Assembly: GCA_026874595.1 (NCBI GenBank)
Contig: CM049313.1
Location: 43,306,659 to 43,370,658 of the forward strand
Direction of reading: 5' to 3'
DNA length: 64,000 nucleotides
Source: Sipunculus nudus
Taxonomy: Eukaryota; Annelida; Sipuncula; Golfingiida; Sipunculidae
In this document: piece after piece, positions 46,900-59,287 of the stretch
Position numbering within the stretch: the stretch's first letter is position 1
Layout: each line of letters begins with the position of its first letter
Position numbers and translations under genes: made by a program
The notes under the pieces: model-generated
What the model saw: the letters and a program-made list of their open reading frames with translations, nothing else
Told to the model about the DNA's origin: nothing
Database searches by the model: none

Positions 46900-47810
46900 C
46901 TGGTAAACTTGTTGCCTCGGCGGTGACCCCGTCAGACTCGTGGGAGTATCCTGGGAATCTACATATTTACAACACGTCGAGCATGGATTGTATTATCCCA
47001 GCGACCGGGCGGTCACGTGTTATTCAGACCCAGTGCGCATGCCCCGCTGCGGGCGACAATTGGGGACAAACCTTAATCGTTTGGAGGCGCTCCGAAAAAC
47101 TGTGACTATAAGCTTGTACACATGCCGGGCCGGGGTTACCGTGACGGGGCCGGTGTCGGAGCTCTGAATTGTCTCGAGAATCGAAACGTAGACCGTGGTG
47201 TTGGTGTTATCGATTGTGGAGCCACTCGCGTTTCAGTTCTGTCATCAAAATCAGATTTATAGTGTGTTTGGCCAATTGAGTTGTGCATAGAATAAATGGG
47301 TTCATTGATTGAGAGAAGCCCATCAAACTAAACAGGAGAGCAGCTGTTTAATTAAACTTTCATAGCGCTCCGATCGATATAGGGACGCCGCTCGCCGGCC
47401 CCTGTGCTCCGTGGCTGATGTTGGAGGTTTTGTCCTATTATCTGGCCTGTAAACGAGGATTCTAAATCCGGCTCGGCGCTCCCGTCTGCTGCACCGTCCC
47501 AAGAACGCCCGGGTCACACGCGAGGTCCCTCTCACAAGAGACGGGAGCCGTATTTCAATTATACAAATTTCTCTTCAAAGAATCCCTTTTACTGAGCCCA
47601 CTTGCTCGGCTCACATGATGTATACACGACTCCTACAATAGGCAGGTAGCCTAGTAAATAAAGATTACGGCGGATCGACCTGGGAAGCCGGTGAAGATAC
47701 TTTAATTAGGCCTCCAGTAAATTAAAGGAAAAGCAATTTGGCGCAGTCATTTTTATCCCTAATGGCGCGCTCCGGGAACTGTCCGGCTCTCTCTGATCTT
47801 GTGTGTGCCA
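46900..47810. promoter_or_regulatory. Candidate distal regulatory block
   Basis: About 900 bp is repeat-poor and GC-richer than its surroundings. It holds the perfect palindrome GTTTAATTAAAC (47346-47357), further TTTAATTAGG and TAAATTAAAGG sites near 47700-47725, and several CpG. These are homeodomain-type sites. It ends at a CT microsatellite (about 47845-47890). It lies about 12 kb upstream of the TLE start. No exon can be built. Confidence 0.35.
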
Positions 47811-48369
47811 TTAGTCTGGGCCCTGTCTCGTACTCCTCCCCCAACTCTCTCTCTCTCTCTCTCTTTCTCTCTCTATCTCTCTTTCTCTTTTGTTACTTAA
47901 TGAAGGTAAGCTTTTACGTCTGATGCTGAAATATAAAAACGTATAGCTATCCTTATTTACCTATAGGGACGCTTTAAATGTATACCCGTTTTACTATATA
48001 TGAAACTCGTACTCCTAATTAAAGGAAGCCTGTCAGAATTAAATATATGGGTTTTTTTACAGATTATGATTTAGATATACACCAGGCCGATATATATGTA
48101 GGGTCTACATTATAGTCAACTGTCATCTGCCGACCGATTGCGTCGTAAAACTGATTTCACGATGATGGAAGAAGTTGAATATAAATTTGTTAATAGTGTT
48201 CTGAAATGACCTTCCTGTGAATCAGTGATTAATCGCACTGAAAGAGAAGAGTGATAAATATAGAATTAAGAGGCATGCATGCATGCCCATTGAAAATTTA
48301 CTGACTTATATAAAGCAAACACATGGATGAACTCCGAAACTTATCGAAGGTGCTTCCCCTTATGTGGTT

Positions 48370-48850
48370 GAGAGAGGCGGAAAGACAGAAAGGAAGAGAC
48401 AGAGACAGACGAAGACAGATGGAGAGAGACACAGAGATGTGGAGAGAGACAAAGATAGACAGACAGACAGAGACAGGCGGAGAGAGAGACAGAGACAGAT
48501 GGAGAGAAACATGCAGGGACAGACGGAGAGAGACAAAGACTGAGAGACAGAGGGGAGAGAGACAGACAGAGAGAGAGGGAGGAGAGACAGACAGAGTGAG
48601 AGGGGGAGAGAGATAGACGGAGAGAGAGGGGGAGAGAGACAGAGAGAGAGAGAGGGGGGGGGGGGAGAGAGACAGACGGAGAGAGAGAGGGAGAGAGACA
48701 GACGGAGAGAGCGAAGAGAAAGAGATATCCAGAGACAAGCAGAGAGACAGACAGAGAGACAGACAGAGAGAGACGGAGAGAGACAGACGGAGAGAGACAG
48801 ACGGAGAGAGAGAGGCAGAGAGGGGGGAGAGGGACAGACTGATGGACAGA
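48370..48850 (+). repeat. ~480-bp polypurine (GAGACA)n tract
   Basis: Nearly all purine with regular C or T (GAGAGACAGAC variants), with one G run at about 48654-48665. The long Ser/Leu-rich frames on the complement come from this repeat and are not genes. Confidence 0.95.
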
Positions 48851-48859
48851 CAGACATGC

Positions 48860-50330
48860 AGCTGAACAGGCCTATATTTGACATGTATATATTCGTAAAT
48901 CTCATAATTCCTATGTATATGTTACATGTACATCATATAGAAACAAACGTGGTTTGTGTTAACCCGTATACAACAGATCTACCTAGTGACGTCATCATGA
49001 ATACGCCACCGAGATGGCGCGGCGTATATAAGGTATACATTCGAAGATCAAGGTAACAGTGCGGCCTACTGACAATACGACGTATTGAACGAGGGGTCAG
49101 CGATACAACATATATATAGAATGGTCGATGAAACTATATCCGCCGAAGCAATTGACGCCAAATTAAGTATAGCAGATGACGAAGGGGCGCACAGCTGCAC
49201 CGCCAACCGAGCAACCAGTTCAATGGACCGCTTATCCCTATCGCGGAGCTTTAGGAGAAACCATATATCGACCTTCCTTGAAATATTTTGCACAATAAAG
49301 CACGCAAGGGTGCGTCCCGGTCTCACGCCGGGTCGCCAAGACATCGCTGTGACCCCCAGCTCGCGCTGGGGATCGATTGCGTAGTCAGTGGAGCGAAGCA
49401 GATTTAAAGTGATTCTGTCGACATCTCTATGGCCGGCTAGTGCACCCGTAGGAACCTATAGCCCTCGCACCCAGTGCACACCATGGCTACATTATCTTTA
49501 ATTGCATTCCCATAGCATTTAGACCAGTCGGATCAGCGTCCTTCGGGATATACAGGTGTAGCAGGTCAGAATAGCCCCCTAGATTTTAAACCCGATGCAT
49601 GTAACAGGCCAGATTATACCCCTTGCCCAGTACGCTCTTTACACAGCGCTTTAACTATAGGCCTACTTCCTATATTGTAAGCGCTGTTTGTTATGACCTC
49701 GTATCCTGAATTACTACACCTGAGGGGAGCACTGTATTTTTGTCCAATCAGATGAGACATTGTGCTGGAAGACACGGGCAAGCGAGGAATACACGGAGCC
49801 AATCATGTTCATTTCGTTTTGAGTGACAGCTCATCGCCCCGGTAACCGTATGAACAGGCCACAGGCTAAGAGAGAATTGCCGCAGACGTGGTTTACTTAG
49901 GGCCTTGGGCACATAGGATGCCCGGTCGGTGAGCTGTAATTCAAACGAAACGTAACAACAAAGGCTGCGTGCACACCTCGACGGCTGGTTTCAGTTCTGC
50001 AGACACCAGACACATGGCTACGCTAACACAGTCATACTGTCAGAATCGAATCGGTCGATGATGCGAGAATGCAGAGGGAGTAATTAAAATTCGAACGTAA
50101 ACTTGTCTTCAAACGGCGCTTGAAGAGCAGCTATGGGCGGAGCCAGGATGCCTGTCGCGTGTTTGTTTATTGGCATCTGGTTGGCTGCTTGTCACATCAT
50201 ACGCACGTTTTGTTCAGCGGACAACGAACCGCCATCTGGTGTCTAAATATATGATAAACGGTCAAAGCTGACAGCGTGAAAATCAGTTGCTTCTCTAGAA
50301 AAGTAAGATTTCCGCTGTCTCGGGAGCGTA
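48860..50330. other. Intergenic stretch, GC-richer, no gene seen
   Basis: Repeat-poor, with a CpG-containing block at about 49130-49400 (including 'ggtctcacgccgggtcgcc' and 'cccagctcgcgctgggg', a short hairpin near 49357-49373). No gene can be built. Candidate regulatory DNA at most. Confidence 0.4.
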
Positions 50331-50830
50331 CCTGCCCAGTTTATACCCGGGTATATTTTAGCCTAGGCTACAAAATATCCCCCGGCCCGGGTATATAAAA
50401 TCTAGCATAAAGCCTATAAACTACTAATATATCTAGGGTTTAAATTGCCCGAGTGATGGTTTTACCCCTTCAGCTGGAATATACTCCTTAATTTATTACA
50501 GTCCCAACAAGTGTATCAATTTGTCAATTCTCCATTTAAAAATTCACCTTTTCAGTTTAATTCAATTCTTAACAGTCAAAGATGGTTTACCTCCAACACA
50601 ATTTATTATGGCAGATATTTAAAAGTATAAAGGAAATCATTAAAAGGTGCATGGTATGTCAAACAACAGCTTAATCCGCCATGCATTTATTACCAGAAGG
50701 GGTTTAAACTGGCATGAGGGGTACAACAGACTACACAAACAGACCCCGGGGTATATTCCGGCCTGGGTTAAATTATACCCTGGCATCTATTGGACAAGGG
50801 TATAACCTGGCCTGTTACACCGGTCACAGG
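49555..50830. repeat. Dispersed 'TATACCC..GGCC' repeat pieces, partly inverted
   Basis: 'gtaacaggccagattataccccttgcccag' near 49602 matches, inverted, 'ggacaagggtataacctggcctgttac' near 50790-50816. Related 'gcccagtttatacccgggtatattttagcc' stands at about 50335 and 'ggggtatattccggcctggg' at about 50748. These look like ends and internal pieces of one palindrome-rich element family. Confidence 0.55.
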
Positions 50831-53800
50831 CGGAGGTTCAGCGAAATATTGCTGCTGTATATATGATGCTAGAAAATAAGTGCAGCGGTTGTGTCCCAAG
50901 AACATTAAACCGCGATGCGTGGCTGAATGATGGCAAGGTGATTGGTTGAATCGTTCAAAGCGCCCGTCCTTTCTTCCTCAGCGATGCGTATACATAACGC
51001 GGAAACCCCTCAAATACACGTAATCATGACATAGCGGTCCCTGCTGCTAATGATCATGCGCTGAAATTGCTTGGCGCCGCACAGACTGTTGACGCCCGCT
51101 AAATTACTTCTATCTCTTTGAGGATTTTAAGACTCTGCTTACATTTCATCAGGCCATGCGTGTCAAATATGAAGCACTCTCACAGACAATTGACATCACA
51201 CCAAGAAAGAGACGAACTAGGTTTATGCTTTGTTCTGACTGCGCTGAGTGCCAGCCAGAAATTGAAGACTGCGCGGACCACTCTGTGTTATGTTGTGATT
51301 GTTATACTCTCGTGCTCCATTTCATTTTATCACGTGCCACCAAATGTTCATGATTAGTAGGTGTTACGTCATTAAACGAAATGATGTGTGCACAGTTGCA
51401 TTGTGGGTACACCTGATAGCTAAATTTGTAAAATGTGCACCAGTTGACTTCAAGTTATATACATTTATTCAGCTGGCCTTCAGTTATTACATATTAAAGG
51501 TCATGTGGTAATCTCAGAAAACTGAAACCATCCGATCGTGCAGGTTTCCTGCATTCATGTCTACTGAAAGGTCGATATTCCTTTCTTTGAATTTGCATGT
51601 CTTCTTTCTTGTTGGCCGAAAAATGTTATAGGTATAATCTTATTGTACATATATATATATCGTTCTTCCATTATTAATGGGCTCATGTATGTATGTGCGC
51701 ATCCTTACATATACCCCTATGAATAGTTCTAAAGTAACCGTGAAACTTTCTATGTGCTTGTTCATAACGTGTGTATTTGGATATTCATCATACAAAAGTC
51801 AGTCTATGCCATGTCAAGGTTCAAACAAACTGGCTGCACTCATACATACGTACACTCCAAAAAAACTATAAGGCCTGTGTTAACAAAAAATAATTATATA
51901 TTAAAAAAAGTTACTTACATTTTCTGGAGAGGCACTCCCTTTACGCCAAGAATGAATATAACTACATAAATACACAGAGTCCAAACATGACGGCAAACAG
52001 CAAAGTTCCTGATCACTCGGTTCCTATGACCACTTGGCTATCGCGCACACACGTAACACCGGGATGTAACGCTGTCCTTTATTCACGGAGTTTCTATAAT
52101 CCGCAATCTCTCTCTGTGTAGACACGTATCACAATCCAAGTACCGCTCACAGTCTATTCTTTTTCAGCGTTGAAGCAGTCTCTTACAGTTGGTGTCTCCT
52201 GGAATCATCCAGACCTGCATTGTACCAGAATAAGCTTCCACGCACACAGCAAAATTCTGTACCTCTACGGTAATGTGTATATTTAAAACCAACGATCTGT
52301 TCCTGGAAGCGCACACAACAAGTATCAACACGCAAGATTACCAGTTTGTCGGTAAAAAGCGATACTAGCTCTGAAGTCCTTTACAGAGAAATCATGCACT
52401 TGTGGTCTTCCTCAGACACTGACTTACTACACTTGTAGACACCACATCTCAGCTGTCTCCACTGTAACATATGCAGACCGGCCTCAGGACTGCTGAAGCT
52501 ATCTTCAGTCTATATCTCACACGGTACGCTGAAACGGGCCCTTCTCTCGGAAAAAAGTCCCACTCCACTCTTTATAAATGCTTGCTGATGTCCCTACTCC
52601 TGATTGTCCTCCGGCAAATCATTTTTCGAAATTACGCCGACCGTCAATATCTGCGCGAACATGAATCAGGAAACGTCTCTAGGAACAGAATGTGAGAAAA
52701 CCTAAGTTACATAGGTGCACTTCCTTTGAAATCTACCACAAGTACCATATAGTGATCGCCAAAACAGAGGCGGCTCCTTCTAAATTAAACCATACTGAAA
52801 TTAACATCAGACCAGACACGTGTGCTCTCTAACAACTAAACTGCCCTGAAATTAACATCTAACGAGACACGTGTGTCCTTTAACCAAATATCTAACGATA
52901 TTATCTAAACATGATACTCTATATTAATGCACAATAAATTATCAACACAATCATCTGGCTGTTATCCCTACTAGAATATGTAACAATACCTAAGCCACAT
53001 TTCTCTTGTGAATTGTATATTACTAGGACCAAGAAGGAACTATTTTAACTTAAATCTGTTTTACGTGCCATGAATATAATATAAACTTGTAAAGAAATAA
53101 TGTTTCATTGTATATAGACATGTTCCGTATGAGCATTGCACGCATGTTCGCCTGCGGCGTTCGGCTCCTATGTGGCAGCATCGCTTGGTCAATTGAAATA
53201 AAATATAAACCATGCACAAGCTCCGGCATGCAGGCTTATTGTGTTTAATCATCTGAGATAACAAAAAATATTAGACCGGTGAAATGTGGGGGGGGCTTTT
53301 GTATCGCTTCAACTGATCGAATCTTCACCTTCGATTCGAATCTCGATTCCATTTTTCCCCAGTAGTAAATTTCAGACAATCTTTTAAATAAAACAAATTT
53401 TATACCACCATAGATAATTAATAGTTAATTTTGGAAAGTACAGGAAAAATGTAGTTTGCAGTTGTTTATTGCTGTCATTTGTATAAATCATGGCAGTAGA
53501 CCGTTCTCCTGCAAGTGTTGAAACTGCATCTTGGGCACATATTCAAAATAAATATTCATTCTCGACATCACATTGTGCTCCGTCAAAGTTGACTGCTCGA
53601 CAGGGTTTGGAGGAGGTGCATGCTAAAATAGTAATCGATACGAATCGATTCAGAGGTTATGAATCCATCACAATTTAATCCAGGGGTTTCAATTCAAAAC
53701 ATCGCTTATTCAATGCATTGTTACACCCCAACAAATTAAGTCTCTCTTGTCCGCCTTACGGACGCGAACACTTAGTGCCAGTCGCCTCCGAAAGATGTCG

Positions 53801-54600
53801 TTATTGTGGTAGGAACAGTCAGCGGAAGAGAAAGAATCTCTACTGCTCTTATTATCACTCACTAGATGTAAATATGGGAATATTTGTTATGTGACAGCAT
53901 ATATTTTATATGTATCAATAATTTGTTTCTTAACCTGTGCCGTGATCTGATTCCAAGCCAAATAAACCTCATTTTAATTACTGCCCATGCAGGCGAGCGG
54001 TATTGTCAGGCTTTGCAGCATGCAAGTATTCCTGGTCACGACTATTAATTAATAGACATTCCCCAGCACACTAATGACATCTGTCGGCGACAACTGGTAC
54101 TGGATGTGCGAGTCCAGTATATCGTCTAAGAAAGCAAAAATAAGCCTGATCTTCAACGACAGGGTCCATGTCAGGGATTCTTCCAACAACCTCGAATCTG
54201 GCTCAGTCCACTCCAACACCCAAGACGGTCGCCATGCTCTTTTGATATGTAAATTTTATAATTATTTGTTATTTTTCAGTTTCAGGCCCTGTATGAGCTA
54301 TCACTATCATTTTTCTTTTCAATCGACCGTTTACTGTTTGCTTGGATTTTTCGACTCAAAGCATATTTAAAAGCATGAAGAATTCCAACCTATACTAGTA
54401 TACTCCTATATGCCGAGCGCCGTCCAATGATCTGACTAATCTCGAGATAGGTCGTATATGCAATAACGGGTCGGACAATGAATCAGCATATATTTTATAT
54501 GAGAGGGGTGCATATGAGTTAACTTAATCGATTATCGCCCAGTCACAAGGATCACTTGAGGCTTTCTGACATTGATAGATATATATATGAATCGAGATCG
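50830..54600. other. Intergenic stretch, no gene seen
   Basis: No supportable gene. A repeated phrase 'ctgaaattaacatc' followed by 'agacacgtgtg' occurs twice at about 52795-52885 (period about 48 bp). The block 51930-52700 is repeat-poor with higher C content and could be an old transposon, but I see no protein or termini. Confidence 0.4.
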
Positions 54601-54604
54601 CTCA

Positions 54605-54608
<4 letters not shown>

Positions 54609-54662
<54 letters not shown>
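54609..54662. repeat. (TA)n microsatellite
   Basis: Uninterrupted TA dinucleotides. Confidence 0.95.
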
Positions 54663-54667
<5 letters not shown>

Positions 54668-54669
54668 TA

Positions 54670-55545
54670 ATGTGAAGGGAACAGATCGATACGTTTATTT
54701 AGGTCAAACAGAGTTATTGCGAATAAACGTCATGGGTGTCTGCTGTGTAAACTGAAACTGAATACGCAATCGTGGCAATTCCACTCTCCGCGCAGAACTT
54801 GAATAAACGATTCAAACGTATCATATTTCAGACTGTTAGTGCAGCTCGCTCGTCGTCTGCATGGAGAGGGCGAAGCATATACTCTCCAGGAAAAACCGCA
54901 ACAGCTATACAGAATACCCTAACTAGTGTATTATGTCTGGAGCCTACTCGAACACTGCTGATTGGAATATTAGAATATGTACACAACCTGGATCGACCAG
55001 TCATGGTAGTGAAACACGCCGCCAAACATGAATAACAAACAACTTGGTTTACTCTGGGTAATGTCACTCGGCGCTCTCCCCTCAGTCAATATTTACTCCA
55101 CGTTGCCCAGTGTGCCGGCGTGTCTAGTTTTAGCGACAAAACTGAATAAATACAGTCTATTGATTGTTGGTAGGTGTTAAACCCGACAGCAGACGATCTT
55201 GTTTTCCTTAAAGCACAGGATTACATTAAAGCGGCTACTTAACAAATGCCATTTCCGAACTTGTTGCGTGCTGAAAAGGGAATTCTCAGTGGTTTGCCAA
55301 CAATTGCCAATAAAATACCTCATAACCAAGAACCACTGATCCCCATACACACATGCACATACACGTACGTGTGTGTAAATATGCACATTTACAAAAAAAT
55401 GCGGGTGCAAACGCTTAAATTAATAGTGGAGCGGGACGTGTATATGTATGAGAAAACTATAAGAACATTTTAAATATGCAACATTAAAACAAAAATTCAA
55501 GCATTAATTTGAACCATGGACGATCCTTTAAAGGTTTTTAAATAT

Positions 55546-55587
<42 letters not shown>

Positions 55588-56597
55588 CATACATACATAC
55601 ATATATATCATTGTGGCTACTTAGGACTATAAACATTTAAAGTATGTATAATGATTGAGCTTAAAAATTGTTTTCTTGAAATTAATTGTTGCATATAAAT
55701 ATATATCAGCTGAACTGTTTTACATTGTATGTAACAATATTAACTATATGCTCTCACTCTATTGGTCAGTTGTAGATATCAGAGATTTAAATCCATACTG
55801 ATAATCAAAAATGTTAGACCGCTGATGTAAACAGACCTAGGCGTGCACGTGTTGTTTGTTTACCCACGTGACCTGTCATGCGGCCCTTTGGTGATGAGAC
55901 GGCCCCTCCTGCTGTTCGGTCAGTCATCTGCCAACACCACCGCGAACAAAACCATTCCATGCAGGCAGTGTTTACATTGTCCAGTAGTACCTCGGGAAGG
56001 TTGTGTATGCTGGAACTGTATCCAGGCAGGCAACGCAGCTATATCACGCTAACGGGCTTGTGAAACCGTCTCGTGTACAGAATTGAAAGTTCAATAGAAC
56101 GGTTACAAACAATTTTAATGGTAATTCATGTGAATGACTCGCGTGTATCTGCGGGTGTGTCGATTCCACTGTTGTCTCAATGTGTCTCTGAATTTTGTCC
56201 TTATACTTCCTTTTATAAGAAAATCCGTGTTGTGACATACAAACAATTCTTTTTATCATACAACCTGATGTTGTGTATATCGCCAAAAAAAAGACTATAC
56301 TCATATTAATAACCATGACACGTTTACTTCCTAAAATAAATTGACAATTTCGCTGTGGCGGTGCACTAGAAGGTAATTTTACCTAAACATTTTACTAAAC
56401 TCACAAGCGGACGTTCTCTTATTGGTGGCAGGTGAAAATGATAAATTGTCACTGCACAGAATAAATAATGTGTGATATAGCAAATAAATCGAGACAGGCT
56501 TTCACAAACATGCAAACACTACAAAATATGTATATATACCTTACAGACTTATCTCTAGCTCTCTCTCTTTCTGCCGGTCTGTCTGTGTGTCTGTCCG

Positions 56598-56638
<41 letters not shown>

Positions 56639-57557
56639 GTCCGTTTAAAAGTCCTTATATCTGCATGGCGTATATAAATAAAACACACCTGATGTGGTCT
56701 ACCTCTTATAACGAAACGTACTTCTCGCCGGGAAAGAAGATTGTAGAATATAATCATTCGGTCTATTACTTCCCGACTGCTGTGAAGTACGTGCATGCAT
56801 GGAGGTATACATGAAACATAAGGACAAATCGAAACACATGCATATAACCATAGATATATAATCAGCACAGCAGTCCTCGGGTATAAACTCATTTTGCTGA
56901 CTGGTGAGACACATATGAGGAACTAATGGTGTTTCAGTATCAGCAGTATAGGCCGCGCCATGACATACACATGCATGTGTGTGTACGTATGTGTGTGCAT
57001 GCATGCAAGTTTCGACTACAAACATGTAACGAGCATATAACACATACTGTAATAGGATATATAATGTACATTCATAAATGTGTGATTGTATAGGCCTGTA
57101 TATACATGTACCCATGGCCCGTGCTATATATACGCTGGTATAGGCCTATATACGTTTATAGTTCATGCTCTGAACAAACTTATACATCATTAAATGTTAA
57201 ATGCAAACTATACTTTACACATGATCGCATAATATAAACATTTTACGCTGCTCGTGTTATGTATATATATACATATATATGCGCACATTTTTATTTGTAA
57301 TATTTATCATGGGGCTATTAATTGGCATATTTCCCAAGCTGGCGCATATGCCTGCACATTAATAGAGTAAGTATAGAGTGTACTGTTTAACTCTATGGTA
57401 TGACCTATATATATATATTTGTGTGATTTAAAACTGAATATTACCTGTATGATATTGTGTATCAACATATATTATAGGTGAATGAGTTAATTAATACCAT
57501 GAATATGCAAGATCATGCATTTAGTGATTCCATGCATTCACACACACACACCCGAAC

Positions 57558-57619
<62 letters not shown>

Positions 57620-57939
57620 TTGATACATTATTCGTGATTTGAGTTTAAAATTCAAAACCGATTTACAAGAATATTTAGATATTCATGTTAAATTCCAACT
57701 TCGCCCCTCCCCCCCCCCCCCAAAAAAAAAAAATATTAAATGTTCGCGTCACATATTTGCACTGGCATTTGATCTCTTCCGCGAACAACACACATACCAG
57801 GGCGAGTGTCACCTTATATATATAATTTAGATTTTATAATAGATTTTTATAATAATAAAAGGTAAAACGAGTTCACATACTCCACTGATCAGGCCAATAA
57901 TTAAGTCCATATTTTTAATATGCATGTGATTGATATAAG

Positions 57940-57998
<59 letters not shown>

Positions 57999-58140
57999 TA
58001 TGTTAATCTTACTAAAAGCTCATGCATGAACGATGTACCCACATGCGGAAAAGCTTTCAAAATCCTGTGGCGACCAAACAATTATCACAGTTATATACTT
58101 ATATTTAGAAGCAAATTATACAATATTAAGTCGGGTTTCA
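54670..58140. other. Intergenic stretch with microsatellites, no gene seen
   Basis: TA arrays at about 55549-55581, 57570-57618 and 57944-57995. CT array at about 56559-56640. A C tract precedes an A tract near 57708-57733. The remainder is AT-rich without a readable gene. Confidence 0.5.
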
Positions 58141-59263
58141 CGGTTTCATGCCGCAGAGCTGCACTAGTTCTCGTTTTCAGAGGATAAAAAAACCCGTGTC
58201 TGACGAATAACAAAATGACAGATATTAACAAATGCGTCATTCAGAGATTAATCACTGCGAAGGTGGATTCCGATGTTGAACAAACGATTGAATCAATAAC
58301 TGAACCAACGGTGCTACCGCTGCATGAAAAAACCTCCAGAGCGACTGGCAAATTCATGATTGACATTAATTTATCCACAATGGGCGGAAGTATATCGCCA
58401 AATTCACGCCTAGGCTATTACGCTCGCCAGTGATTGGCCAATTTTGAGAGGCTTTGTGCATAGCAAGTAACCCCACGTGGGGTGTTAGCATAATACAGCC
58501 CTGTGTTGATAGAGCCAATCATGTTGTCCCCCGTATATGGCAAGTGCATTAGGCAAGTCTTCCGTTGGTGCGAATAACGTTTGGCGAGTTACCGCTGTAA
58601 ATCTCGAGAGGTTTGGCCATTTTGGCACCAAGTTTACCAAATTTCAGCACAACTCACGGAAATTGCATGTCCTAAGGATGGCCGTGATGAACGAGGAAGC
58701 CTGCTTATCGAGATAGCTGTCACAGATAGGAAATTACTAGCAGAATTTGTGCGAGTTCGGAGTCAATTCTTTGTTCGCCGAGTGGGGCCAGTCGGCGGCT
58801 TTACACCGCGTGCAGTCACGGAGACCTTGTGCGAGGGAAAACTTGTGTAGCGGGCACTCTCTGACGAGGAAACCTGCTTATATTTGTTGGATTTTGTATG
58901 GAAACTGCTTGTTATGGTCCTGTGTGGAGACACCGCCATGTAAGGTTCGTGTAGCGTGGATGTTTAGTGTCATTTGGTTCTGGAGCTGGTCTAAGCGAAG
59001 TCCCATTTGTGCAGGCTTTGGGTTTTTTTCCTCCCTCGCTCACACTTTGAGTGCTGGGAACCCTAAGACGACCGTCTGACATTACAACTGCACCAGTTTG
59101 TGGGGTAGGGATGTGTCCAATCGATTGTTCAGACGCTTGATTTGAGAACTGGACCTACACACTAGGACGGGTACTCCCGCCATAAGGAAAAACTATTTGG
59201 GAGCCTGGTACGCGAGAAAGGAAACTGACATCGGTTAATTTCAAGCGCTCACGAGGAACCGAA
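58140..59263 (+). promoter_or_regulatory. TLE promoter region and 5' leader
   Basis: Composition shifts to GC-richer with more CpG directly upstream of the TLE start codon. CCAAT-type boxes occur in both orientations (GATTGGCC near 58432, GCCAATCATG near 58513). The perfect palindrome CCCCACGTGGGG (58471-58482) holds an E-box. No TATA box is evident at a sensible place. Several upstream ATGs with short frames lie at about 58580-59080. If the transcript starts near the CCAAT cluster, the leader is about 700 nt. The transcription start is not visible. Confidence 0.5.
58471..58482. promoter_or_regulatory. Palindromic E-box CCCCACGTGGGG
   Basis: A 12-bp perfect palindrome around CACGTG between two CCAAT-type boxes. 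It would suit bHLH factors such as USF, Myc/Max or Hes/Hey. Binding is inference. Confidence 0.45.
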
Positions 59264-59287
59264 ATGTACCCGACCAGCAGACCGCCG
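59264..59287 (+). CDS. Groucho/TLE corepressor, exon 1 (coding part)
   Basis: The ATG at 59264 begins MYPTSRPP and the donor GTAAGC begins at 59288, phase 0. Groucho/TLE proteins start with MYPQ or MFPQ followed by SRHP or GRHP-type residues, and the first coding exon is this short in vertebrate TLE genes. The start is preceded by GAACCGAA. The phase matches exon 2 exactly. The joined reading agrees with the family N-terminus without a gap, which is why I accept so short an exon. Confidence 0.85.

Noticed and set aside
48298-48905. Long Ser/Leu-rich frames on the minus strand and Arg/Glu-rich frame on the plus strand
   Set aside because: They are produced by the polypurine (GAGACA)n tract, which lacks stops in several frames. 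No start context or non-repeat sequence supports a gene.
51930-53050. LTR retrotransposon
   Set aside because: The composition is distinct and a small duplication is present at 52795-52885, but I see no paired LTRs, primer site or reverse-transcriptase frame.
58215-59079. Several 70-110-codon frames upstream of TLE exon 1
   Set aside because: They overlap each other in different phases within the GC-richer promoter/leader region. They are better read as upstream open frames of the 5' leader or chance.
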